A DNA stretch of 15,767 bases. It comes from an uncultured Porphyromonadaceae bacterium. Its GTDB lineage: Bacteria > Bacteroidota > Bacteroidia > Bacteroidales > Muribaculaceae. Shown in pieces: positions 1 to 6,683 of the stretch. Position 1 is the first letter of the stretch, and every line of letters starts with the position of its first letter. The translations under genes were made by a program, and so were the position numbers. The stretch covers positions 1-15,767 of the forward strand of contig CAMVDK010000042.1 of NCBI GenBank assembly GCA_947166165.1. Reading direction: 5' to 3'. Under the pieces are notes generated by a model that saw only the letters and a list, made by a program, of their open reading frames with translations, did no database searches and was not told the origin of the DNA.

Positions 1-33
1 CTCAGCAATCAAGCCCAATTCGGCTCAAGCAAT

Positions 34-61
34 TTATAGAACCCACCTTATAGAACCCACC
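34..61. repeat. Perfect 14-bp tandem direct repeat (two copies)
   Basis: TTATAGAACCCACC occurs twice back to back (34-47 and 48-61), and the next base continues the pattern. It lies about 65 bases upstream of the putative -33 element of the CotH gene promoter. It could be a binding site or a simple slippage duplication; the sequence alone does not decide. Confidence 0.8.
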
Positions 62-124
62 TGAAAAGGATGGTTGCCGCAGACTTGGGTCTCGGACCAA
101 AAATAGATTTCTTCATCCCGGTTG

Positions 125-155
125 TCTGATAATTCGAGAATATTATCTAATTTTG
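125..155 (+). promoter_or_regulatory. Predicted Bacteroidota-type promoter for the CotH-family gene
   Basis: A perfect -7 box TAATTTTG (148-155) matches the Bacteroidota consensus TAnnTTTG. Nineteen bases upstream is TCTG (125-128), a three-of-four match to the -33 box TTTG. Transcription would start near 162, giving a leader of about 95 bases. The -7 match is strong and the -33 match is moderate. Confidence 0.55.
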
Positions 156-257
156 CAAACTAAAAATGTAGCCTCATCAGAGATTCACGCAGGGTTCTAG
201 CCTCTGTGCGGTCCGAAAAGCCGACCAGCAGAACTCTCCAAAAGTAAAACAAGCTTA

Positions 258-1712
258 ATGAATGTCATATCTCCCATCACCGACATCTCCAGCCGATTGT
301 CTCCCATTCGGCTCATTTGCCTGGTGCTGACAACAGTCATGTCCATGATGCCTGTCGATATGCTTGCCGACGAAGTGCATCGGCCTTCGGAATGGCTGTC
401 GGGGTCGCTGCCGGTGCTATATATCAACACCGCCGATGCCACGCCCATCACATCGAGAGTCGACTACATCGACGCCACATACTGGCTCGACGCCAAGGGC
501 TTCGACGAGTATGAGTCGATTGGCAGCGCCGAAGCCCCTCTGCCACTGAGCATCAAGGGGCGCGGCAACACCACCTGGAACGCCGCCAAAAAGCCTTACC
601 GCATCAAACTCGGCAAAAAAGCGTCGCTGCTGGGCATGAACAAGAACAAGCACTGGTGCCTGATGGCCGAAGTGTCGGGCATCTTTATCGCCGACGCCCT
701 GGCCTTTGAGTACAGCCGCCGGCTCAAGATGCCCTGGACACCGGAGATGCGGCCTGTGGAGTTTGTGCTCAATGGCGACTACAAGGGGCTCTACTTCATC
801 ACCGAGAAAATCGGTATCGACGCCGACCGCATCAACATTGTGGAGCAAAACGACCGCGAAGAGAACCCCTTCAACGTGACCGGCGGATGGCTCATGGAAA
901 TCGACAACACGAGCGACGAGCAGCAGATTGTGTTCAACGACCGCACCGACGGCAGCAAGCTGCGCTTCACCTGGCACGAGCCCGACACGCTATCACCTAT
1001 TCAGCACGACTATATACTCACCCTGCTCACCACCGTCGACTCGCTCATCTATGTTCCCGACAAGACGAGCACCGAGTGGGAGCGCTACATCGACATCGAA
1101 GCACTGGCGCGGTTCTACATCGTGAACGAACTGATGGACAACTGCGAGAGTTTCAGCGGCAGTTGCTTCTTTTACAAAGACCGTGGCGAAGGCACCAAAT
1201 TCATCTTCGGCCCCTGCTGGGACGCCGGCAGCTGCTTTGCGCACTACGCCATCGGCATGCGCGACTTCATCTACAACCAAACGCCCGGCTACTCCCACAT
1301 GCATTGGATAGGCGAAATCGCCAAGTTTCCGCACTTCCAGCGCGTGGTGCAGCGAATCTGGAGCCAGGAAGTGATTTCCGACAACACCTGCGACCAAAAC
1401 GAAATAGCTGCATTCATCGACCGTCTGTGCGCCACAGTGGCCAAGGCCGCCGAGAAGGACGTCTACCGCTGGGGAGGCACGCTTGGCGTGTGGGACGTGT
1501 CGCGAAAGGCATCCACCTTTAAGCATTATGCCAAGAAAAAATATGATTTTCTTTCCGAGGTGTGGGACTATCATGACGCAGTCGAGGACCTGCACGCCAC
1601 CGGCACCGCCACCACCGACCAGTGGCACACGATGCAAGGACAGCGAATCGACGAGCCGCAACAGCCCGGCATCTACATCCACAACGGCAAGAAGGTGCTT
1701 CTCGGCCGCTAG
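258..1712 (+). CDS. Secreted CotH kinase-family protein
   Basis: This 484-residue protein is recognised as a CotH-family member, a group named after the Bacillus spore-coat protein kinase CotH and common as exported proteins of unknown substrate in Bacteroidota. A hydrophobic segment at about residues 17-37 (ending DMLA before DE) looks like a signal peptide after a longer than usual n-region. Family-like motifs follow: KGRGNTTW (100-107) with KKPYRIKL, KGLYFITEKI (176-185), and FGPCWDAGSCF (317-327), which sits where family members carry the metal-binding Asp. The C-terminus (about 456-484) has the pattern W-x-x-x-Q-G-Q-R-(x)n-P-G-I-Y-I-x-N-G-K-K-V-L, a short tail seen on many exported Bacteroidales proteins. 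Kinase activity cannot be assumed. It is monocistronic, with its own promoter and a terminator at 1776-1819. Confidence 0.85.
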   Translation: MNVISPITDISSRLSPIRLICLVLTTVMSMMPVDMLADEVHRPSEWLSGSLPVLYINTADATPITSRVDYIDATYWLDAKGFDEYESIGSAEAPLPLSIKGRGNTTWNAAKKPYRIKLGKKASLLGMNKNKHWCLMAEVSGIFIADALAFEYSRRLKMPWTPEMRPVEFVLNGDYKGLYFITEKIGIDADRINIVEQNDREENPFNVTGGWLMEIDNTSDEQQIVFNDRTDGSKLRFTWHEPDTLSPIQHDYILTLLTTVDSLIYVPDKTSTEWERYIDIEALARFYIVNELMDNCESFSGSCFFYKDRGEGTKFIFGPCWDAGSCFAHYAIGMRDFIYNQTPGYSHMHWIGEIAKFPHFQRVVQRIWSQEVISDNTCDQNEIAAFIDRLCATVAKAAEKDVYRWGGTLGVWDVSRKASTFKHYAKKKYDFLSEVWDYHDAVEDLHATGTATTDQWHTMQGQRIDEPQQPGIYIHNGKKVLLGR

Positions 1713-1775
1713 CGCTCCGCACAAGCCCAAGGCACCCGCCACTTTTCCGCCACTTTTCCATCAAGCGTTAAACTT

Positions 1776-1819
1776 CACAAAAAGCGCCAGTGCTGTTTGG
1801 GCATTTGGCGTTTTTTGTG
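1776..1819 (+). terminator. Rho-independent terminator after the CotH-family gene
   Basis: The arms 1776-1789 (CACAAAAAGCGCCA) and 1806-1819 (TGGCGTTTTTTGTG) pair over 14 bp with one G-U wobble around a 16-base loop. The GC core is flanked by an A-tract and a six-T run, as in intrinsic terminators. The right arm ends exactly where the -7 box of the plsC promoter begins, and the -33 box lies in the loop. Confidence 0.65.
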
Positions 1820-1827
1820 TAATTTTG
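1796..1827 (+). promoter_or_regulatory. Predicted promoter for plsC
   Basis: TTTG (1796-1799), a 20-base spacer and TAATTTTG (1820-1827) match both consensus elements of Bacteroidota primary-sigma promoters perfectly. The expected start site is near 1834, leaving a leader of about 20 A-rich bases before the ATG at 1856. The promoter overlaps the upstream gene's terminator hairpin. Confidence 0.8.
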
Positions 1828-1855
1828 TTATCTCAAACGCAACAACCGAAGAAAA

Positions 1856-2575
1856 ATGAGACTTATAACTCGCTGCCTATTCCTGACCTACCAGTGGTTG
1901 ATTGCAGCCCCGGTGATGCTGGTAGCCACCATCATCACCGCCCTGGTGACCATGGTGGGATGTCTGTTCAGCAGCAACTATTGGGGCTACTATCCCGCCA
2001 AATGGTGGTCGCGGCTGTGGTGCCTGATGCATTTCGTGCGGGTGAGGGTCCGCGGCCGTGAGAACATCGACCGCGCCACAAGCTATGTGTTCGTGGCCAA
2101 CCATCAAGGGGCCTACGACATCTTCTCCATCTACGGCTATCTCGGCCATCCTTTCAAATGGATGATGCGCAAGGGCATCAGCAACATTCCTCTGGTGGGC
2201 ACGGCCTGCCGCGCCGCCGGCCACATCATGGTCGACACCAAGAGCGCCGCTGGCCTCAAGCGCACCATCGAGGACACCCAGCACAAGCTGAGCGACGGCA
2301 TGTCGCTGGTGGTGTTCCCCGAGGGGCGACGCTCCGACACCGGACAGATGGGGCCGTTCAAAGCCGGGGCGTTCAAACTTGCCCTGGAGTTCGGCCTGCC
2401 CGTGGTGCCCATCACCATCGACGGCAGCTACCGCGTCATGCCGCGCAGCACGTTCAACGTGACTCCCGGCACCATCACGCTCACGCTCCATGCCCCCATC
2501 GAGGTGAACCAGGGTCGCGACGATTACGCGCGCGTGAGCAAGGAGGCGCGCATAGCCATCGAGAGCGCATTGTGA
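1856..2575 (+). CDS. plsC: 1-acyl-sn-glycerol-3-phosphate acyltransferase (PlsC family)
   Basis: This 239-residue enzyme transfers an acyl chain to the sn-2 position of lysophosphatidic acid, making phosphatidic acid, the precursor of membrane phospholipids. The acyltransferase signature NHQGAYD (82-88) contains the catalytic H83-x4-D88 pair. FPEGRRS (154-160) is the glycerol-phosphate-binding block, and PVVPITIDGS (182-191) is the downstream block. A hydrophobic N-terminal segment (about 8-38) should anchor it in the inner membrane. Length is normal for bacterial PlsC. The start at 1856 follows a near-perfect promoter by about 29 bases. It appears monocistronic. A related lipid acyltransferase, such as one acting on ornithine lipids, cannot be excluded from motifs alone, but PlsC is the simplest reading. 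Confidence 0.9.
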   Translation: MRLITRCLFLTYQWLIAAPVMLVATIITALVTMVGCLFSSNYWGYYPAKWWSRLWCLMHFVRVRVRGRENIDRATSYVFVANHQGAYDIFSIYGYLGHPFKWMMRKGISNIPLVGTACRAAGHIMVDTKSAAGLKRTIEDTQHKLSDGMSLVVFPEGRRSDTGQMGPFKAGAFKLALEFGLPVVPITIDGSYRVMPRSTFNVTPGTITLTLHAPIEVNQGRDDYARVSKEARIAIESAL

Positions 2576-2895
2576 AAGCGCGGCGCTGATGGCGACCGGC
2601 TTTCAGGAAACAAAACCTCCAAAAACCGTGACCGGGGCCTCCGCCTGGCCATGTGACGCGATGACGGTTCACATAATTTAACATGCGATTTTCTGCAATA
2701 TCGAGAAAACTCATGTAATTTTACAACTTGATATCGGACTGGCGGTATGGAAATGCCATCCTTGCCCAGTATGCCGATTCCGACTGCTGCATTCACGGCT
2801 CCATGGGCTGGAGATTGAATGCCAGCCAACGAGTCGACAAGACGAGAAATAAATACTCAAAATCAACATATTGTTTAACTTAACACCCCAACTCT
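2576..2895. other. 320-base gap with a weak promoter candidate and no gene
   Basis: I see no supported coding region here. The part after about 2665 is more AT-rich. It contains a weak promoter candidate at 2692-2723 and, close to the next start codon, an AT-rich element at 2866-2879 that recurs before the lipoprotein gene at 12456. No clear intrinsic terminator for plsC is visible. The short frames crossing it on the minus strand show no known motif. Confidence 0.55.
2692..2723 (+). promoter_or_regulatory. Weak promoter candidate for the PD40 protein-amidase operon
   Basis: TCTG (2692-2695), a 20-base spacer and TAATTTTA (2716-2723) resemble the TTTG / TAnnTTTG consensus with one mismatch in each box. 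If used, the leader before the ATG at 2896 would be about 165 bases. A promoter nearer the gene cannot be excluded. Confidence 0.3.
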
Positions 2896-3804
2896 ATGAG
2901 AAATGTACTATTAGCTCTGGCTGTAGGCGTTACTTTTAGTGGCATGGCACAGCTTGTGAACGTGGCCTCAATCCAGAAGGTGAACGTGCCCGAGAACCGC
3001 GACAACGTGGTGGCGGGCATCAGCCCGGCGGGCGACTTCCTGCTGCTCACCACTTCGAGCAACCGCGGCCTGACCAAGTTCGACCTCGCCACGCAGACCG
3101 TGACCACGGTCACCGACGCCCCCGGCGCCGGCTTCGACGCCATGATTTCGCCCGACGGGCAGAACATCGTGTATCGCGAGAACAGCTACACGCCGAACCA
3201 CCTGAAGATGGTGGCTCTGCAAAGCAAGAACCTGCGCACCGGCGAGCAGCAGACGCTCGTCGAGCCCACGCGCGACCTGCAGGGAGCCGCCATCCAGAAC
3301 GCGACAGCCTGCGCCGTGGACGGCGGACGCATGAAGGCGCGCGCCCTGAACGGCGGTGCCGCCACCATGCAGCGCCCCGTGCTCTCGATTCAGAACCGCC
3401 AACTCATGATCACCGAGAACGGCGAGACCCGCGTGTTCTCGCCCAACGGCACCGACTGCAGCTACCTGTGGTCGTCGATTTCGCCCGACGGCTCGAAGGT
3501 GGTGTACTTCATCGCCGGCAACGGCGCCTGGGTGTGCGACATCAACGGCCAGAACGCCAAGCGGCTCGGCATCGTGCGCGCTCCGCAATGGCTGGGCAAC
3601 GACCTGATTGTGGGCATGTATGACGAGGACGACGGCGAGTTCATCTACGCCAGCAAAATCCTGGTGTGCGACCTCGAGGGCAACAAGCAAGACCTGACCG
3701 GCTCGAACGTGGTGGCCATGTATCCCTACCCCACTGCCGCCGGCGACAAGATTGCCTTCTCGACTCCCGCCGGTGAGGCTTACATTATCAACCTGAACAA
3801 ATGA
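2896..3804 (+). CDS. Secreted PD40/TolB-like beta-propeller protein
   Basis: The 302-residue product begins with a signal peptide (hydrophobic core about 4-17, likely cleavage GMA-QL after residue 18). The mature part carries PD40-type blades of the WD40-like propeller seen in TolB: ISPAGDFLLL (42-51), ISPDGQNIVY (84-93) and ISPDGSKVVYF (195-205), plus blade-like ends such as GAWVCDINGQNAKRLG (210-225) and KILVCDLEGNKQDLTG (254-269). It is shorter than TolB and has no TolB N-terminal domain, so it is unlikely to be TolB itself. It is probably a periplasmic or surface binding protein. Its stop overlaps the first ATG of the amidase gene (ATGA at 3801-3804), which indicates translational coupling and a shared operon. 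No C-terminal sorting tag is seen. The ligand is unknown. Confidence 0.75.
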   Translation: MRNVLLALAVGVTFSGMAQLVNVASIQKVNVPENRDNVVAGISPAGDFLLLTTSSNRGLTKFDLATQTVTTVTDAPGAGFDAMISPDGQNIVYRENSYTPNHLKMVALQSKNLRTGEQQTLVEPTRDLQGAAIQNATACAVDGGRMKARALNGGAATMQRPVLSIQNRQLMITENGETRVFSPNGTDCSYLWSSISPDGSKVVYFIAGNGAWVCDINGQNAKRLGIVRAPQWLGNDLIVGMYDEDDGEFIYASKILVCDLEGNKQDLTGSNVVAMYPYPTAAGDKIAFSTPAGEAYIINLNK

Positions 3805-3812
3805 TTACAGCT

Positions 3813-6257
3813 ATGAAGAAGATATTACTGCTTGCAGCGGCTGCAATCATGGCAGCCGGCGCCGCCACGGCGCAGAAGACGCCCGACCAGGTGCGCGTGT
3901 ATCTGAATCCCGGCCACGGCAGCTGGGGTCCCAACGACCGCCCGATGGCCACCATCCCCTACCCCATGCTCCCCTCCACCGGCCGTCCCGACACGTGCGG
4001 CTTCTATGAGAGCAACACCAACCTGTGGAAAATCCTGCGCATGGGCGAGGTGCTCGAGCGCATGGGCGTGGACCCGAACAACATCATGTACTCCCGCGTG
4101 AAGAACGGCCCGTACCCCTACGTGAGCGGAGCCGACGACGAGGAGATCTACAACCGTCCGTTGAGCGAGATTGCCCGCGAGGTGGACGCCAACAACATGG
4201 ACATCTTCGTGTCGATCCACTCCAACGCCGCCACCGACGGCACCAACACCAACTACCCGCTGTTCCTCTACCGCGGCCAGGACTACAACGCCAGCGGCTA
4301 CGAGCACAACGAGGGCAGCTACGAGATGTGTGACGCCACCTGGGGGCCTCACTACATGGACGAACTTGACCCGCAGAACTACTACAGCCGCACCAACAAG
4401 AACATCCGCGGCGACTGGAACTTCTACGGCTCCACCTACCAGACCACGACCGTCAAGGGCACGTTCACGGGCTACCTGGGTGTGCTGCGCCACGGCACTC
4501 CGGGCTTCCTTATGGAAGGCTACTTCCACACCTACCAGCCTGCCCGCCACCGCGCGCTGAACCCCGACTACTGCTACCAGGAGGGCACGCGCACCGCCCG
4601 CGGACTGTGTGACTACTTCAACCTCAACCCGGAGACCACGGGCTACATCATGGGCACCATCAAGGACCGCCACACCCGCATCATGCATCCGCTTTACACC
4701 TACTCGGCCGGCACCGACGACCAGTGGATGCCGCTCAACGGCGCCGAGGTGCGTCTGCTCAAGAACGGCGAAGTGGTGGCCACCTATCAGGTCGACAACA
4801 ACTACAACGGCATCTTCGTGTTCGAGAACCTGGAGCCGGGCACCTACACGCTCGACGCCAGCTGCGCAGGCTACGAGGACCTGTTCGACACCTACAAGAC
4901 CCCCATCGAGGTGAGAGCCAACGAGACCGCCTACGCCAAGATTTATCTGGAGAAAGGCGGCTATCTGCCTCCCGAGACGTTCTTCGCCAACTATCCCGAC
5001 CCCGAGCAGCCCGACGGACTGGAGATGCCCGAGGCCTTTGAGTTCACCGCCCAGCAGGCTGCCGCTCTGCAGCTGCAAGGCACGGTGAAGCGCGCCTTGG
5101 TGCGCGGCGACAGCACCTTCGTGCTCACCAACGACGGCATGACCCCCCACGTCTACATCGTGAACAACCTCACCCAGCAGGTGGAGGGCGAGCTGAACAC
5201 CACCGGTCTGCACGTCGAAACCGACAACGCCGGCTTCTACTCGCCGCTGAGCGACATCGCCTTCACCGCCGACGGACAGCTCGTGGGTGTGAACGCCGTG
5301 CGCAACCAGAGCCAGGACCGCTTTGTGGACGAGGGCTACAAGCGCGGCATGCTCTACTTCTACAAGTGGAACACACTTGCCGACGCTCCCATCGAATGGA
5401 TGTCGACCGACAACTCGGCCAGCCTCTACCGTGGCGACATGGGCCAGTCGCTGGCCATCGCCGGCTCGTCGAACAACTGCACCGTGGTCACCACCGCACA
5501 GCACAACTCCAACGGCAACGTGCGCATGCTGGTGATGAAATTCTACGACGGCGGCGTGACCGACACCTACTACACCGAGCGCAGCAACAGCGCCGCTCAC
5601 CCGTTCAGCACCAACCTGGCCGGCACCGACTACCGCATCACGCTCTCGGCCACCGACGACACCCATCTCGACGGCAACGGCCTGATTGTGAACGGCAACA
5701 ACTTTGTGTGGGACGGCTCGCTGATCACCCCGCACGAAATCACCCTGGCCGCCAACAGCGCCAACAGCACCGACATTGGCGACATCAGCACCGACCTGGC
5801 CGACGCCAGCGCGGTGGGCGTGTCGTTCTTCCGCTACCTGGGCCGCGCCATGATGGTGGTGCCCACCATGGACGGAACCAGCGTGACCGGCTTGAAGGTG
5901 CTCGACGTGACCGACGGCCTCAACACCGCCACCGAGGTGACCACCCTGGGCGCCACCCTGGCCGAGGCTCAGAACGCCGAAGGACAGAACGTGAACACCG
6001 GTGCCACCGTACACGGCGCCGACCTCGACCTCTACCTGGTTGTGGGAGGCCAGTTCACCCGCTTCACCAAGAAGCAGGCCTCCACTCCGGGCGACCTGAA
6101 TGGCGACGGTATTGTCGACGTGCTCGACGTGAACCTGTGCATCAACTCCGCTGTGCGCGGTGAGTCCAACTTCACCGGCAACGCCGACCTCAACGGCGAT
6201 GGCAGCATCGATGTTGAAGACGTGAACCTGCTCATCAACATCGTGCTCGGCAAGTAA
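3813..6257 (+). CDS. Secreted N-acetylmuramoyl-L-alanine amidase with carboxypeptidase-regulatory-like and dockerin domains
   Basis: Residues are numbered from the in-frame ATG at 3801; the ATG at 3813 (residue 5, MKKILLL) is preferred because it begins a standard signal peptide cleaved near ATA-Q25. An Amidase_3 zinc hydrolase domain (about 31-250) shows ligands H39 (NPGHG), E70 and H140 (SIHSNA) and a candidate catalytic E239 (FLMEG), so it should cleave the lactyl-peptide amide bond of peptidoglycan. A carboxypeptidase regulatory-like beta-sandwich follows (about 281-375, ending NLEPGTYTL... then AYAKIYLEKG). Residues 385-755 are beta-rich and propeller-like, perhaps a DUF4623 type. The C-terminus (764-818) is a type I dockerin with two Ca-binding loops, DLNGDGIVDVLD and DLNGDGSIDVED. 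It is coupled to the PD40 gene before it and ends at a strong terminator. The four-part architecture is unusual for an amidase. Confidence 0.82.
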   Translation: MKKILLLAAAAIMAAGAATAQKTPDQVRVYLNPGHGSWGPNDRPMATIPYPMLPSTGRPDTCGFYESNTNLWKILRMGEVLERMGVDPNNIMYSRVKNGPYPYVSGADDEEIYNRPLSEIAREVDANNMDIFVSIHSNAATDGTNTNYPLFLYRGQDYNASGYEHNEGSYEMCDATWGPHYMDELDPQNYYSRTNKNIRGDWNFYGSTYQTTTVKGTFTGYLGVLRHGTPGFLMEGYFHTYQPARHRALNPDYCYQEGTRTARGLCDYFNLNPETTGYIMGTIKDRHTRIMHPLYTYSAGTDDQWMPLNGAEVRLLKNGEVVATYQVDNNYNGIFVFENLEPGTYTLDASCAGYEDLFDTYKTPIEVRANETAYAKIYLEKGGYLPPETFFANYPDPEQPDGLEMPEAFEFTAQQAAALQLQGTVKRALVRGDSTFVLTNDGMTPHVYIVNNLTQQVEGELNTTGLHVETDNAGFYSPLSDIAFTADGQLVGVNAVRNQSQDRFVDEGYKRGMLYFYKWNTLADAPIEWMSTDNSASLYRGDMGQSLAIAGSSNNCTVVTTAQHNSNGNVRMLVMKFYDGGVTDTYYTERSNSAAHPFSTNLAGTDYRITLSATDDTHLDGNGLIVNGNNFVWDGSLITPHEITLAANSANSTDIGDISTDLADASAVGVSFFRYLGRAMMVVPTMDGTSVTGLKVLDVTDGLNTATEVTTLGATLAEAQNAEGQNVNTGATVHGADLDLYLVVGGQFTRFTKKQASTPGDLNGDGIVDVLDVNLCINSAVRGESNFTGNADLNGDGSIDVEDVNLLINIVLGK

Positions 6258-6269
6258 TGCAACACATCG

Positions 6270-6288
6270 AGTGACTTGAAAAGTCACT
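6270..6288 (+). other. Short hairpin just before the main terminator
   Basis: AGTGACTT (6270-6277) and AAGTCACT (6281-6288) form a perfect 8-bp stem around the three bases GAA, starting 12 bases after the amidase stop codon. No T-run follows directly. It stands immediately ahead of the stronger hairpin at 6293-6326 and may stabilise the mRNA 3' end. Confidence 0.5.
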
Positions 6289-6292
6289 GACT

Positions 6293-6331
6293 GAGCCGAA
6301 ACTACGGTTTATAGTGGTTTCGGCTCTTTTT
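6293..6331 (+). terminator. Rho-independent terminator after the amidase gene
   Basis: GAGCCGAAACTAC (6293-6305) pairs with GTGGTTTCGGCTC (6314-6326) over 13 bp with one wobble pair, around an eight-base loop, followed by five T residues (6327-6331). It closes the PD40 protein-amidase operon. Confidence 0.85.
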
Positions 6332-6683
6332 ATTGAATTTTGCCAGCACCCTCCCACCTTATTCCCAACTTCGACCATGGGTCGCCCAACAATCGATAGC
6401 GGCATCGCCTTCAATCCGGTTCGGAGTGCAGACAGCCGGGCGCGGGCTTTGCGAAAAAACGCTTCGAATATGGCGATGGTTTGCCGAAAATGTTGTACCT
6501 TTGAGGGCGGCAAAGGTGTGCTTTTGCTGTGAAATAGTAAAATTTGAAGCGTTATGCCTTTTCTTGTTGGTGGAATGCATTGGGATGTGCTCATTCAGCC
6601 ATGAAAATGTATGGTCAGTCTCCCGCTTCTTTGTTATATGCGCAACTTCGAGACTGGGTTGCAAGCTAAAAAACTGAATCAAT
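6332..6683. other. Gene-free stretch before the beta-helix operon
   Basis: This is about 350 bases with no convincing coding region. The short frames on both strands have no recognisable features. It holds a perfect -7-like box TACCTTTG at 6496-6503 that is also the left arm of an inverted repeat, then an AT-rich leader of about 170 bases. No second gene or RNA is recognised. Confidence 0.55.
6496..6517 (+). promoter_or_regulatory. Candidate -7 box overlapped by an inverted repeat, upstream of the beta-helix operon
   Basis: TACCTTTG (6496-6503) is a perfect TAnnTTTG box, the same octamer used before fabD and before the minus-strand operon. No good TTTG lies 19-21 bases upstream (GGCG is at that place), so the promoter may need an activator. 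ACCTTTG (6497-6503) and CAAAGGT (6511-6517) form a 7-bp inverted repeat around seven bases, which could be an operator or a leader hairpin. Confidence 0.35.

Larger units (their letters stand above)
1..257. other. Gene-free leader region upstream of the CotH-family gene
   Basis: No convincing coding region is visible in this stretch, which is more AT-rich than the genes that follow. It holds a 14-base tandem direct repeat at 34-61, a probable promoter at 125-155 and roughly 95 bases of untranslated leader before the ATG at 258. The reading frames on the opposite strand that cross this region have no recognisable protein features. The gene to the left of the window is not seen. Confidence 0.6.

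Noticed and set aside
1483..2061. A 192-codon plus-strand frame bridging the CotH gene end and the plsC start.
   Set aside because: It overlaps two well-supported genes, a terminator and a promoter, and shows no domain.
2524..2829. A 101-codon minus-strand frame across the gap after plsC.
   Set aside because: It runs into the plsC end, has no recognised motif or signal, and its left half has the composition of plsC's shadow.
3825..6287. An 820-codon open frame on the minus strand opposite the amidase gene.
   Set aside because: It mirrors the amidase gene in GC-rich sequence and is rich in Val, His, Gly and Ala without motifs or a signal. The plus strand has clear zinc-ligand and dockerin motifs.
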